From Mesorhizobium sp. M00.F.Ca.ET.216.01.1.1 (GTDB taxonomy: Bacteria > Pseudomonadota > Alphaproteobacteria > Rhizobiales > Rhizobiaceae), in NCBI RefSeq assembly GCF_004010325.2, contig NZ_SADR02000028.1, forward strand, positions 30,208 through 94,207: a stretch of 64,000 bases of DNA, in the 5' to 3' direction. The notes under the pieces are model-generated. The model ran no database searches. It was not told the DNA's origin and worked only from the letters and a program-made list of their open reading frames with translations. The position numbers and the translations under genes are program-made. Positions within the stretch are counted from its first letter, which is position 1, and each line of letters begins with the position of its first letter. Shown piece by piece: positions 51,898 to 61,267 of the stretch.

Positions 51898-51925
51898 TGG
51901 CAGGTGAAGGCTCTTGGCAGAGGAT

Positions 51926-51962
51926 ACCGGTTTTCCGGTGTGCCGCTTTGGGCGCAAGCGGC
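51926..51962 (+). terminator. Tandem hairpins after a small gene
   Basis: ACCGG-TTTT-CCGGT (51926-51939) is followed by GCCGCTT/AAGCGGC (51942-51948 and 51956-51962). Both are perfect. There is no T-run after the second, so terminator function is only probable. Confidence 0.5.
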
Positions 51963-52812
51963 CGCATCCAAGTTCCCCAAGAGGGCCAGTTTGAACGATG
52001 CGCCACCATTATCGACTTGCCGACGCGACCGCGATCCCAGTCGTTGAATGTCTGCTTTCAGAGAATGGCAACGCTGAATTGTATGGCCGACATTGGGCGC
52101 CTTTCAGACAGGCAGCTTCCGGGGCCGCAAACGGACTCTCAGCTTTCGGGTTATTGGGTTGAGAAGCCGACCTTCCATCACGACCGCGATCACCGAAGCG
52201 GTGCTATCGCGAGAAGATGATACGGCTGGCTCGAGGCCGACAACAGAGCGCTGTCGATTGAGAGGCGGAAATCATCGGTTCACGTCGGCAAGCCCTTGAA
52301 TGCGTGTTAACGACCATTTCATCCGAGGACTGACCGGTGGTTCCTTGCTCTCCCGAGAATTCCCCCGGCCGGACTCTGCCGGAGGTCCATGCGGCGTGCG
52401 ACGGGCACTCATATCGCGTAGAGTGCTCGTACGCTGGCGTGACTCGAATGGCTTAGGAAAGTAAGCGGTAGTAGTGAGCTTTGCTGGCGGCCAGGACAGG
52501 TCCCAACCATGTGCGAGAATCCTCCAAGGGGTGTTTGCCTTGGCGTCCTCCCAGCAAATCAGCGAGCAGAAGTAGTACCGCACCGGGCGATTATTAAAAA
52601 CGCGGCTGCATGCTATGCACATCATGTAGGACCTCATTATTCAGCGAGGACGGGCTGCGTCGCGCGTTTAGGCGCAAACCACACCATCCGGGGGATTCAT
52701 CCGAGCGGGCCCGAGCCGCGCATATAATGGAGCTCCGGCCTGTAGCTCGGGGCAAGCCACTCCTGAAGCGCCATGAGGCGAGCCATGGTTCAGTCCACGG
52801 CTCGCCAATGAA
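51963..52812. other. 850-base region without supported genes
   Basis: Composition is uneven and no frame resembles a known protein. One minus-strand frame (52272-52637) encodes CIACSRVFNNRPVRYYFCSL with a C-x2-C and C-x3-C pair that looks like a zinc finger, but its remaining two thirds is Arg/Pro/Ser-rich and unlike a protein; I leave it uncalled. Confidence 0.4.
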
Positions 52813-55800
52813 TCAAGCTTGCAACGCAAGGTCTCCTATCTCGGCGGCGTCCACGTGGACCTCGCTTGGTCGCGGTTCACTGATCCGGAACCAGGCGACA
52901 TAGAGAGCCGGCAGGAAGATCAGGGTGAGAACCGTCGCGATGGCGAGGCCGCCAATGATGGCGAAGGCCATTGGCCCCCAGAAGACAGTCGGCGCGATCG
53001 GCACCATGCCGAGTGTCGCGGCGGCCGCCGTGAGCAAGATCGGACGTGTCCGGTGGAGCGCGGCTGTGACGACGGCGTCCCACGGATGGGCGCCGGTCCT
53101 CCTTTCGGTCTCGATCTGATCGATCAGGATGACCGAATTGCGCGCGATCATGCCGGTCAGCGCCAGCACACCCAGGATCGCGACGAAGCCGAGCGGAGCT
53201 TGTGCAAGCAGCAGGGCCGCCACCACACCAATGATGCCGAGCGGAGCAACACTCAAGACCAGGAACATGCGCTGGAAGCTCTGTAGCTGGAACATCAGGA
53301 TCGTCAGCACAAGAAGGCCCATGGCCGGCAGCACCGCCATAACCGAAGCTTGGGCTTTGCCACTCTCCTCCACCGAGCCGCCAGTCGAGATGTGATAGCC
53401 GCTCGGCAGCGCCGCCACGAGTTTGTCGAGTTGAGGCTCAAAGGCCTTGACGGCCGTTGCCGGCAGCACACCAGGCACCACGTCGGCCTGCACGGTCAGG
53501 GTCGGAACGCGATCGCGCCGCCAGACGATTGGGTATTCCTGGGAATAGTCAAAGGTTGCGATCTGCCTCAGTGGAACCACCCGCCCGCCCGGAAGCGGGA
53601 TCTGCAATGAGCGAAGCGATTCAAGAGAGGTCCGCTCCGTCTGCTCGGCGCGCGCGACCACGTCGATCAGGTAAATATCGTCGCGAACCTGCGTCACCGT
53701 CGTGCCGGAGACAATGGCATTGAGCGCGGTCGCCACCACGGCTGAGCTAAGGCCCAGCTGTCTCGCCTGGTCCTGGTCGACGCGGACACGCATAATCCGT
53801 GATGGCTCGACCCAGTCGAAGTTGACGTTGCGGAGGCCCGCCGTCTTGCCTACGGCATCGGCAACCTGCAGAGCAATGGAGCGAACTTGGGCCGGGTCTG
53901 GTCCGTCCACTCGGTATTTCACCGGCCAGCCGACAGGGGGACCGAGTTCCAGCGGATTGACACGCGCGACGACCTGCGGGAACCGCGTCGCCAAAGCCTT
54001 CTCGAGACGCGCGCGAACCTGCTCGCGTTCCTTAAGTCCTTTGGTGACAATGACTGACTGCGCGAAGAAGGGATTCGGTAGGGCTACGTCGAGCGGCAAA
54101 TAAAAGCGAATGGCGCCCTGACCGACATAGGTCGAGAAATGCTCGACGTCAGGATCGGCGGCCACGATCTCGTCGAACTGTTGCACGACCTCGTTTGTCG
54201 CAAGAATCGAGGCGTTGTCTTGCAGCTTCAAATCCACCAATAACTCAGGCCGATCGGAGGACGGAAAGAACTGCTGCGGGATGAGACGGGCTCCGGCCAG
54301 GGCTGCAGCGAAGAGACCCGCCGTCACAAGGATGGTGATCCATTTGGCGCGCATTGCAGCCAACAGAGCACGCTTGAACAAGCGCATCGGCGCGCTCAGC
54401 ATTTCACTATGCGAATGCTTTGGCTTTCCCAGGAGCGCAACGCCCACGACAGGGGCAAAGAGGCCCGACACCACCCAGGAAGCGATTAGAGACAGCGCCA
54501 CCACGGCGAAGAGTGAGAAAGTGTATTCGCCCGCGTCGCTGCGCGCAAAACCAACTGGCACAAAGCCAGCGACGGTGACGAGCGTCCCGGCAAGCCGCGG
54601 CATGGCAGTCGAAGCGTAGGCGAAGACGCCCGCGGTCGGCTTGTCGTCGCCACGTTCGAGACGGCTCACCATGGTCTCGATGGTGATCATGGCATCGTCG
54701 ACCAACAGGCCGAGAGCGATGATGAGGGCGCCAAGCGAGATACGCTGAAGGTCGATGCCCAAGGCCAGCATTGCCGCGAAAACGACTGCGAGGACCAGCG
54801 GAATCGAGATCGCGACAACGGAGCCGGCGCGGAAGCCGAGGCTCAAAACGCTCACAACGAGGACGATGGCGATCGCTTCCCACAGCGCTTCCATGAAGTC
54901 GCCGATTGCGTGACTGACTGTCTCCGGCTGGTTCGCGATCATTGTGGGCTCGATGCCGACCGGCAAGTCCTTCCTAAGTTCCTTTATCGTTTCTTCGACG
55001 TTGCGACCGAGCGCTAGGACGTCGCCGCCGTCGCGCATAGAGATCCCGAGGCCCAGGCCAGGCTTGCCGTTGATGCGAAAGATCGGATCTGGCGGGTTGG
55101 CATCCTCGCGGCGCACTTGAGCGATGTCGGCAAGGCGAATGATGCGATCGCCCACGGCGAAGTTGACGGCGAGGATATCCTTCTCGGATTTCAGCGCGCC
55201 GCTTACCTGCAGTTTGATGCCTTCCTGATCGGTGACGATCTCACCCGAGGGAACCACGACGTTTTGAGCCTGCAGCGCTGTTGTCAGAGCTTCCGCGGTA
55301 AGGCCGTAGCCCGCGAGCTTTTGAGGCGAGAACTCGATGTATATGCGCTCAGGCTGCGCGCCGATCAAATTTACCTTGGCGACATCGGGCACCTGCAAGA
55401 GCCGAGAACGGACGTTTTCCACGTAGTCTCGTAACTCGCGGTTGGTGTACCCGTCGGCGGTGAAACCATAGATGATGCCGTAGGTATCGCCGAACTCATC
55501 ATCAGCTACCAGGCCGATCACTCCCTGTGGCAAGGTCAACCTGATGTCTTCAACCTTCTTTCGCACCTGGTACCACGTATCGGTCACCGTCCCCGGAGGC
55601 GTCGATCCCTTGAGGTATACGAAGACGGTGGACTCGCCTGCCTTTGTGAAGCTCTTCAGGTAGTCGAGATGAGGCGTTTCCTGAAGTTTGCGCTCTAACC
55701 GTTCGGTTACCTGGTGCAGGGTATCGTCGAGCGTGGCGCCAGGCCATCTTGCCTGCACCACCATCGTCTTGATGGTGAAGGTGGGATCCTCGTTGCGACC

Positions 55801-55905
55801 AAGTTGCAGGTAGGCCCCAATGCCAAGGACAAGGACAGCGAGCATCAGATAGTAGACGACCGAACGATGCGCGAGCGCCCAAGCGGAGAGATTAAAGCGG
55901 TTCAT
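52813..55905 (-). CDS. RND-family efflux transporter (inner-membrane pump)
   Basis: 1030 residues with the usual two-fold layout: helix 1 (VVYYLMLAVLVLGIGAYLQL), large periplasmic loop, helices 2-6 with GRNEDPTFTIK at the first loop, GLLVDDAMITIETMVSRLE (paired Asp of the proton relay region), then the repeat with GMIARNSVILIDQIE. It is a hydrophobe/amphiphile efflux pump close to the MexF/VexF or AcrB-like group with the short NEDP loop. No outer-membrane factor gene is adjacent. It overlaps the adaptor gene by four bases. Confidence 0.95.
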   Translation of the reverse strand: MNRFNLSAWALAHRSVVYYLMLAVLVLGIGAYLQLGRNEDPTFTIKTMVVQARWPGATLDDTLHQVTERLERKLQETPHLDYLKSFTKAGESTVFVYLKGSTPPGTVTDTWYQVRKKVEDIRLTLPQGVIGLVADDEFGDTYGIIYGFTADGYTNRELRDYVENVRSRLLQVPDVAKVNLIGAQPERIYIEFSPQKLAGYGLTAEALTTALQAQNVVVPSGEIVTDQEGIKLQVSGALKSEKDILAVNFAVGDRIIRLADIAQVRREDANPPDPIFRINGKPGLGLGISMRDGGDVLALGRNVEETIKELRKDLPVGIEPTMIANQPETVSHAIGDFMEALWEAIAIVLVVSVLSLGFRAGSVVAISIPLVLAVVFAAMLALGIDLQRISLGALIIALGLLVDDAMITIETMVSRLERGDDKPTAGVFAYASTAMPRLAGTLVTVAGFVPVGFARSDAGEYTFSLFAVVALSLIASWVVSGLFAPVVGVALLGKPKHSHSEMLSAPMRLFKRALLAAMRAKWITILVTAGLFAAALAGARLIPQQFFPSSDRPELLVDLKLQDNASILATNEVVQQFDEIVAADPDVEHFSTYVGQGAIRFYLPLDVALPNPFFAQSVIVTKGLKEREQVRARLEKALATRFPQVVARVNPLELGPPVGWPVKYRVDGPDPAQVRSIALQVADAVGKTAGLRNVNFDWVEPSRIMRVRVDQDQARQLGLSSAVVATALNAIVSGTTVTQVRDDIYLIDVVARAEQTERTSLESLRSLQIPLPGGRVVPLRQIATFDYSQEYPIVWRRDRVPTLTVQADVVPGVLPATAVKAFEPQLDKLVAALPSGYHISTGGSVEESGKAQASVMAVLPAMGLLVLTILMFQLQSFQRMFLVLSVAPLGIIGVVAALLLAQAPLGFVAILGVLALTGMIARNSVILIDQIETERRTGAHPWDAVVTAALHRTRPILLTAAAATLGMVPIAPTVFWGPMAFAIIGGLAIATVLTLIFLPALYVAWFRISEPRPSEVHVDAAEIGDLALQA

Positions 55906-56969
55906 TGGGAAGCTCCCAGCAGCCGGACGTTCTGGCCGGGCCTCAGCGCATGCACGCCGGCGGTCACTACGATTTCGCCGCTCTCGACCCCTCGCGATAT
56001 CACGATGCGGGAGGAATCCTGTCGAAGCAGGTCGACGGTTCGAAGCGAGACTTGCTGCGTTTTGCCGTCGACGATCCAGACCGCCGGCCGGTCCCCTGCC
56101 GTCGTCAGGGCAGTTGCTGGCAGCTCTATGCCGCTCGCCACCTGCATATGCGTCTGACCGGTCACTGTTGCCCCAAGGCGCATCGCCTTCGGCCAGGTGC
56201 TGAGCCCAACTTTAACCCGATAGCTCCGGGTGACGGGATCCGCCTGTGGCGCCACCTCCCGGACCTGGCCAACGCCGCGCACCGACGGATCATCGGTCAG
56301 CGCGATGTCGATCGACGCGTCAGGGGCGACCTGGCGCATGAGGCTCGCGGGCACGTCGAATACCGCGTCGGCACCGTCACCGTGTGCGACCGTGACAATC
56401 GTCTGACCTGCCCTGACAACCTCCCCGGCTTCCGCCCCGGTGGCGATCACGGCGCCGGACGAGTCGGCGACCAGTTTGGTGTAGCCGAACTGGTCCTGGG
56501 CCGTGTGCAATACGGCCGCCGTGGAATCCACCTGGGCTTTCGCGTTAAGATATGCCCTCTCGGCGGCATCGAACTGGGCCCGGGTGGTCCAGCCCTGCCC
56601 GAGCAGAGTCCTTTGACGCTCCAGGGTGTTGGCGGCTTCGTGGACGGCCGCTTGCGCTGCTTCGTTCTGCGCCTGTGCGGCATGCAGTCCATCCTGCTGG
56701 GGCTGCGGATCGATTTCGGCGACAACGTCGCCCGGCTGGACCACCTGCCCCACACTGGCCTTGCGGCTAATCATCCGGCCGTCAATGCGGAAGGCAAGGT
56801 TCTCCTCGGTGCGTGCGCGGACATGGCCCGTGAGCGAAACGGGCTCCCCTTCCGTGCTGGCGGAGGCGACCACGGTTCGCACAGGGCGGACCTCCGGTGG
56901 TGGCGCGGACGCACCAACGCACGCAAAGACGGTTAACCCCAGGCAGGCAAGTGTGGATGCGGACTTCAT
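55902..56969 (-). CDS. RND periplasmic adaptor (HlyD/AcrA family), probable lipoprotein
   Basis: 355 residues from ATG 56969 (AAGAGGGTCTGTC ahead). Signal LACLGLTVFAC has a lipobox-like end, so Cys16 may be lipidated. A biotinyl-lipoyl-like region (RIDGRMISRKASVGQVVQPG), an alpha hairpin (Gln/Ala rich, 95-165) and the barrel domain follow. It bridges the pump to an outer-membrane channel. Expressed divergently from the TetR gene, with an operator between. Confidence 0.94.
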   Translation of the reverse strand: MKSASTLACLGLTVFACVGASAPPPEVRPVRTVVASASTEGEPVSLTGHVRARTEENLAFRIDGRMISRKASVGQVVQPGDVVAEIDPQPQQDGLHAAQAQNEAAQAAVHEAANTLERQRTLLGQGWTTRAQFDAAERAYLNAKAQVDSTAAVLHTAQDQFGYTKLVADSSGAVIATGAEAGEVVRAGQTIVTVAHGDGADAVFDVPASLMRQVAPDASIDIALTDDPSVRGVGQVREVAPQADPVTRSYRVKVGLSTWPKAMRLGATVTGQTHMQVASGIELPATALTTAGDRPAVWIVDGKTQQVSLRTVDLLRQDSSRIVISRGVESGEIVVTAGVHALRPGQNVRLLGASQ

Positions 56970-57039
56970 GACAGACCCTCTTGTTGTGACCAGTCCGATA
57001 AAATTCGTCGCTGGCCTCGACAATTTCGGGCTTGCTTAT

Positions 57040-57057
57040 ATACATTCTTGCATGTAT
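57040..57057. promoter_or_regulatory. TetR/AcrR-type operator
   Basis: ATACATTCTTGCATGTAT is an inverted repeat with ATACAT/ATGTAT arms; TATGTAAA follows and a second TGTATGTAAA occurs at 57079-57088. The AcrR consensus has the same TACAT-N-ATGTA shape. It lies between the adaptor and TetR start codons. Confidence 0.8.
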
Positions 57058-57115
57058 GTAAATAGGGAAAGTCGTGGATGTATGTAAAAATTGACGCAGA
57101 GGAAGGACTTCACTC

Positions 57116-57799
57116 ATGAGACGCACCAAGGCCGAGGCCGAACAGACACGCGAGGCCGTCTTGGCCGCGGCCATCGACGTCTTCCTCGAGCGCGGCGTGA
57201 CCCGTGCTACCCTGGAACAGATCGCAAGTGCCGCAGGCGTAACGCGCGGGGCCGTCTACTGGCATTTCCGCGACAAGCAGGAGATCTTCACGGCGCTGGA
57301 GCGGCGGGCCAATATGCCGAACGAGGAGTTTGGCGATCGCCTTACGGCTCGCCTCGGTACTCAGCCTGATCTTGATCCATTGCGCGAGCTGGCCGACGCA
57401 ATCCGGGAGGGGCTGCAGGCATTCGAAACCCATCCGGAACGTTCCCGCATCCTTACAATACTCTGGCTGCGTTGCGAATATTCCGAGGACATGCTGCCGG
57501 TGGTTACGCGCCAGCGGGAAGCGGACCTGGCGCTCCAGAAATTGTTCGAGTCCGTGATAGCGCTCGCCGCAACCCGCGGCCGGCTCGCGCCCGCCCTCTC
57601 ACCAGAATTGGCCGCGCGCGCGCTCCTGCTTTTGGTCAATGGATCGGTTCTCGATTGGCTCCGCGCTCCCGGACAGTTTGAGCTCACAACAAGCACAATG
57701 CCAATGGTGGCCGGGTTTCTCGAGGCAATCAGCACGCCAACAGCGCAACCAGCGGCCGATCAGGCGCGGCCTGCATTATTCCTCGGAGTAAAACCATGA
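57116..57799 (+). CDS. TetR/AcrR-family regulator of the RND pump
   Basis: 227 residues. RRTKAEAEQTREAVLAAAID and VTRATLEQIASAAGVTRGAV with YWHFRDKQEIFTAL form the AcrR/TtgR-type DNA-binding domain. The C-terminal domain would bind a hydrophobic drug. Divergent from the pump genes over a palindromic operator, so it is the local repressor. Its stop overlaps the patatin start by four bases, so the patatin gene shares this transcript. Confidence 0.94.
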   Translation: MRRTKAEAEQTREAVLAAAIDVFLERGVTRATLEQIASAAGVTRGAVYWHFRDKQEIFTALERRANMPNEEFGDRLTARLGTQPDLDPLRELADAIREGLQAFETHPERSRILTILWLRCEYSEDMLPVVTRQREADLALQKLFESVIALAATRGRLAPALSPELAARALLLLVNGSVLDWLRAPGQFELTTSTMPMVAGFLEAISTPTAQPAADQARPALFLGVKP

Positions 57800-59001
57800 C
57801 AAATGGATCAGCAGCGCGAGCCGTGGCGGCGCAACGTCGGCCGATGCGAAGGTCACACCAGCGTTCTGCGCGCCCGAGCTTCGATTGCATCGCTCTCCTG
57901 CTGCAAGGTGGTGGGGCGCTCGGATCCTACCAAGCCGGCGTCTATGCGGCGCTGGCCGAAGCAGATCTGCATTGCGATTGGGTTGCTGGGATTTCGATCG
58001 GCGCTATTAATGCCGCGATCATCGCCGGCAATGCGCCTGACCAGCGGGTCACACGACTTAAGGCGTTCTGGGAGGCCGTCAGCGCCAATCCGCTCCTTGA
58101 GTGGTTTCTTGGCTGTGGCGCATCCCTCCCGACGGGTGATGTAGCACGTGGCCTCCTCAGTCAGATCGGGTCGACCTCCGCCCTCATTGGCGGCGCCGCC
58201 GGCTTCTTTTCACCTCGGTTGGTCGTGCCTTGGCTGTATCCAGCCGGTACGATCGAGGCCACGAGCTACTACGAAACCAAGCAGCTGAAAGCGACGCTTG
58301 AACGGTTTGTCGACTTCGAGCGCATCAATTCCGGCGAGATGCGGTTCAGCATTGGCGCGGTCAATGTGCGCACCGGCAACTTCGTCTATTTCGACAACAC
58401 GACCCATGTCATCCGGCCCGAACACGTGATGGCGAGCGGCGCACTGCCGCCCGGCTTTCCTCCCGTCGAAATCGATGGCGAGTTCTTTTGGGACGGCGGC
58501 CTCATCTCGAACACGCCCCTGCAATGGGTGGCGGAGTCCACTCCCCGCCAGGACACCCTTGCCTTCCAGGTGGATCTGTGGAGCGCGCAAGGGGAAATTC
58601 CCCGCAACATTGCCGAGGTCACCACCCGTCAGAAAGAGATCCAGTATTCAAGCCGGACCCGCGCCAACACCGATCAGTTTAAGCGGGTACAGCGCCTGCG
58701 CTCGGCGCTGGGCAGCCTTCTGTCGAAGCTACCTGACGAACTGCATGACACGGCCGAGGCCCGGCTTCTGAGCGCAGAGGCTGATCAAAAGGTCTACAGC
58801 CTCGTGCACCTTATTTATCGCGGCCGGACCTATGAGGGGCACTCCAAGGATTATGAGTTCTCTCGTCTCGCCATGACGGAGCATTGGGGCGCCGGCTACC
58901 ACGACGCGATCAAAACGCTTCGCCATCCCGAAGTTCTAGAGCGGCCCGCCACAATCGATGGCGTTTCGACTTTCGATCTCTCCCAGCACGGGCGCGAGTA
59001 A
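57796..59001 (+). CDS. Patatin-like phospholipase with DUF3734 domain
   Basis: 401 residues. LLQGGGALGSYQAGVYAAL is the oxyanion loop, AGISIGAINAAIIAGN carries the catalytic Ser (GxSxG) and FFWDGGLISNTPLQWV the catalytic Asp (DGG). C-terminal 90 residues (LVHLIYRGRTYEGHSKDYEFSR) are the DUF3734 domain. In other bacteria this type is linked with polyhydroxybutyrate or ketone-body genes; here acetoacetate decarboxylase and hydroxybutyrate dehydrogenase follow. The ATG overlaps the TetR stop. Confidence 0.93.
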   Translation: MTNGSAARAVAAQRRPMRRSHQRSARPSFDCIALLLQGGGALGSYQAGVYAALAEADLHCDWVAGISIGAINAAIIAGNAPDQRVTRLKAFWEAVSANPLLEWFLGCGASLPTGDVARGLLSQIGSTSALIGGAAGFFSPRLVVPWLYPAGTIEATSYYETKQLKATLERFVDFERINSGEMRFSIGAVNVRTGNFVYFDNTTHVIRPEHVMASGALPPGFPPVEIDGEFFWDGGLISNTPLQWVAESTPRQDTLAFQVDLWSAQGEIPRNIAEVTTRQKEIQYSSRTRANTDQFKRVQRLRSALGSLLSKLPDELHDTAEARLLSAEADQKVYSLVHLIYRGRTYEGHSKDYEFSRLAMTEHWGAGYHDAIKTLRHPEVLERPATIDGVSTFDLSQHGRE

Positions 59002-59033
59002 CCCGTCTTATGCCGGAAAAAAGGAAATCTACA

Positions 59034-59825
59034 ATGAACGAGAACGAAGTGCGCGAGCGCGCCTTCTCAATGCCGCTGACAAGCCCAGCTTTTCCGCCGG
59101 GTCCCTACCGCTTCGCAAACCGCGAATATCTGATCATCACCTACCGGACCGACCCGGTGCGGCTGAGGGCGCTTGTCCCTGAGCCGCTCGAGGTCGACGA
59201 ACATCGGCCGCTGGTGAAATACGAGTTCATCCGCATGCCGGACTCGACCGGTTTTGGCGATTACACCGAATCCGGTCAAGTGATCCCGGTGAGGTTCCGC
59301 GGGAACCCCGGCAGCTACTCGCATTGCATGTTCCTGAATGATGAGCCCCCGATTGCGGGCGGGCGTGAGCTTTGGGGTTTTCCGAAGAAGCTTGCGAACC
59401 CATCCCTGGGTGTCGAGACCGACACGCTGGTCGGCACGCTCGACTACGGCCGCGTGCGTATAGCTACCGGCACCATGGGCTTCAAGCACCGACCGGCGGA
59501 TCGAACGGCAGTACTTGCTTCGCTCCAGGAGCCGAACTTCCTCCTCAAGATCATCCCTCACGTGGACGGCACGCCACGCATCTGCGAACTCGTCGAATAC
59601 CATCTTCAGGATGTGCACCTCAAAGGCGCCTGGACGGGCCCGGCGGCCCTCGACCTCAGCTCGCACGCACTCGCGCCGCTGTCGGAGCTGCCGGTGCATG
59701 AGGTCGTCTCGGCCATTCACCTAATCGCCGACCTGACGCTGGGGCTTGGTAAGGTCGTGCATAACTACCTGGCAACTCCTCCCCATAAGGCAGCGAAAGG
59801 AAAGACCTATGACCTCGCATTTTGA
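59034..59825 (+). CDS. adc: Acetoacetate decarboxylase
   Basis: 263 residues from ATG 59034 (AAAAGGAAATCTACA ahead). GRELWGFPKKLANPSLGVE contains the Schiff-base Lys region and EFIRMPDSTGFGDYTESGQV the usual N-terminal core. It converts acetoacetate to acetone and CO2. It is placed between a patatin and a 3-hydroxybutyrate dehydrogenase, which fits a C4 ketone-body route. Length is that of the family. Its stop overlaps the next start by 17 bases. Confidence 0.93.
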   Translation: MNENEVRERAFSMPLTSPAFPPGPYRFANREYLIITYRTDPVRLRALVPEPLEVDEHRPLVKYEFIRMPDSTGFGDYTESGQVIPVRFRGNPGSYSHCMFLNDEPPIAGGRELWGFPKKLANPSLGVETDTLVGTLDYGRVRIATGTMGFKHRPADRTAVLASLQEPNFLLKIIPHVDGTPRICELVEYHLQDVHLKGAWTGPAALDLSSHALAPLSELPVHEVVSAIHLIADLTLGLGKVVHNYLATPPHKAAKGKTYDLAF

Positions 59826-60635
59826 GATTGCTGACCGGGAGGCCATGAATGCAGGCCGCCGGCTGCTAGGCAAGGTGGCTGTCGTCACCGGTGCCGCGGG
59901 CGGCATAGGCAGGGAGATCGCGCTCACTTTCATCCGCGAGGGCGCCACGGTCGTCGTCGCCGATCTCGACCGGGACCGCACCGCAGCAGCCGCCCGCGAC
60001 ATCGATCCCAGCGGAGAGCGCGCCCTCGGCCTCACCATGGATGTCACCAACGAAGAACAGGTGGAGGCGGGCATGTCGCGTGTCGTCGAGGCATTCGGGA
60101 GCCTAGACATTCTCGTCAGCAACGCAGGAATCCAGATCGTGGCGCCGCTCGTCGAGTTCGAATTCGCCAAATGGAAGACCATGATGGATATCCATTTGGA
60201 CGGTGCCTTCCTGACGACGCGCGCCGCGCTGCGCCAGATGTACCGTCAAAAGGGCGGTTCCATCATCTACATGGGCTCCGTGCACTCCAAGGAGGCCTCG
60301 CCCCTCAAGGCGCCCTATGTCGCCGCCAAGCACGCCCTCATCGGTCTGGCCAGGTCGTGGCGAAGGAAGGGGCCGCTCATGGGGTCCGTGCCAACGTGAT
60401 CTGCCCAGGCTTCGTGCGCACGCCGCTCGTTGAGAAACAGATTCCCGAGCAGGCGCGCGAGCTCGGCATCTCTCAGGAGGAGGTCGTCCGCACGATGATG
60501 TTGAAGGAGACTGTCGACGGTGAGTTCACCACGGTCTCCGACGTGGCCGAGACCGCAACATTCATCGCCGCGTTCCCCTCGAACGCCCTCACCGGCCAGT
60601 CGATAGTCGTCAGCCACGGCTGGTTCATGCAGTAG
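59809..60635 (+). pseudogene. 3-hydroxybutyrate dehydrogenase with a frameshift
   Basis: The SDR starts at ATG 59809 (MTSHFEIADREAMNAGRRLL) with VAVVTGAAGGIGREIALTFI and the catalytic YVAAK near 60315-60329. One base is missing around 60353: up to that point the frame reads HALIGLAR, after it the other frame reads VVAKEGAAHGVRANVICPGF and goes on to HGWFMQ at 60633. Restoring one G gives 275 residues, the full family length. It is either a recent inactivation or a sequencing error; no other lesion is seen. The C-terminal block with ALTGQSIVVSHGW is that of BdhA. Confidence 0.85.
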
Positions 60636-60730
60636 CTGGCGAACGGGCCATCCCGGCGGGATGGCTTGAAGAGAACGAAGCTCGGAGGGGCGCAGGGCCC
60701 TCCAACCACATTCTTCAAACGGATTCCAGG

Positions 60731-61267
60731 ATGCCCGGCCGAGGCAACACGCGCGACTATACCGACAAGATGCTGCTCGCCGCTTTGCAGGAAGCGCAGA
60801 CGACGGTACGCGCCTATGACACAAAGGCGCAAATCGTCGGCGTGGGCTACATCCTGGCGCTTAATCTGGTGCTCCATTTCGGAGATCTCCTGCCGACGCA
60901 CGCGCCGCTCGGGCCACTGTTCTTCGCAGGCGCCTGGGGCGTTCTTATCATGCCGATTCTGCAGTTCGGGCAGGTGATTCACCCGAGCCGGACCCGCGCG
61001 GAAAAGGATCTTGTCGCGAAGAAGTTCTGTGGCTCTGAGCAGCGCGTTTATTATGTCGACCCCAACACATTCGCCAATCTCGAGGACTTCGTCCGCGAGG
61101 CGCAAACCTCCGATTGGACCTCGGTTCTTGGCGCCGAACTGCTAAAGGTGTCTCGCGTCAGGATCATCAAGCAGACGCGCTTCCGGCGCGCTCTGATGAT
61201 GACCGTGGTTTCTTTCATCGTGCTCGCCGCCGATCAATTTCTGCGCAGTCTGGCCGTCGTCCGATGA
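60731..61267 (+). CDS. Small membrane protein resembling Pycsar effectors (PycTM/DUF5706)
   Basis: 178 residues. A helix with RAYDTKAQIVGVGYILALNL resembles the ADTKAS motif that precedes the first membrane helix of PycTM effectors; a second helix (LFFAGAWGVLIMPILQFGQV), a soluble loop with YYVDPNTFANLEDFVREA, a helix LLKVSRVRIIKQTRFRRAL and a last membrane helix (MMTVVSFIVLAADQFL) match that layout. No adjacent pyrimidine cyclase is visible, so any immune role is inference. It overlaps the next gene by four bases (ATGA), which suggests a two-gene unit. Confidence 0.6.
   Translation: MPGRGNTRDYTDKMLLAALQEAQTTVRAYDTKAQIVGVGYILALNLVLHFGDLLPTHAPLGPLFFAGAWGVLIMPILQFGQVIHPSRTRAEKDLVAKKFCGSEQRVYYVDPNTFANLEDFVREAQTSDWTSVLGAELLKVSRVRIIKQTRFRRALMMTVVSFIVLAADQFLRSLAVVR

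Noticed and set aside
52272..52637. Minus-strand frame with CIAC and a CSLIC-like pair resembling a zinc finger
   Set aside because: Only the first third looks protein-like; the rest is Arg/Pro/Ser-rich with no homologue pattern, and no ribosome site is evident.
57796..57900. Patatin gene as part of a CBASS-like immune operon
   Set aside because: No CD-NTase or Cap genes nearby; the DUF3734 tail and following adc/bdh genes point to ketone-body metabolism.
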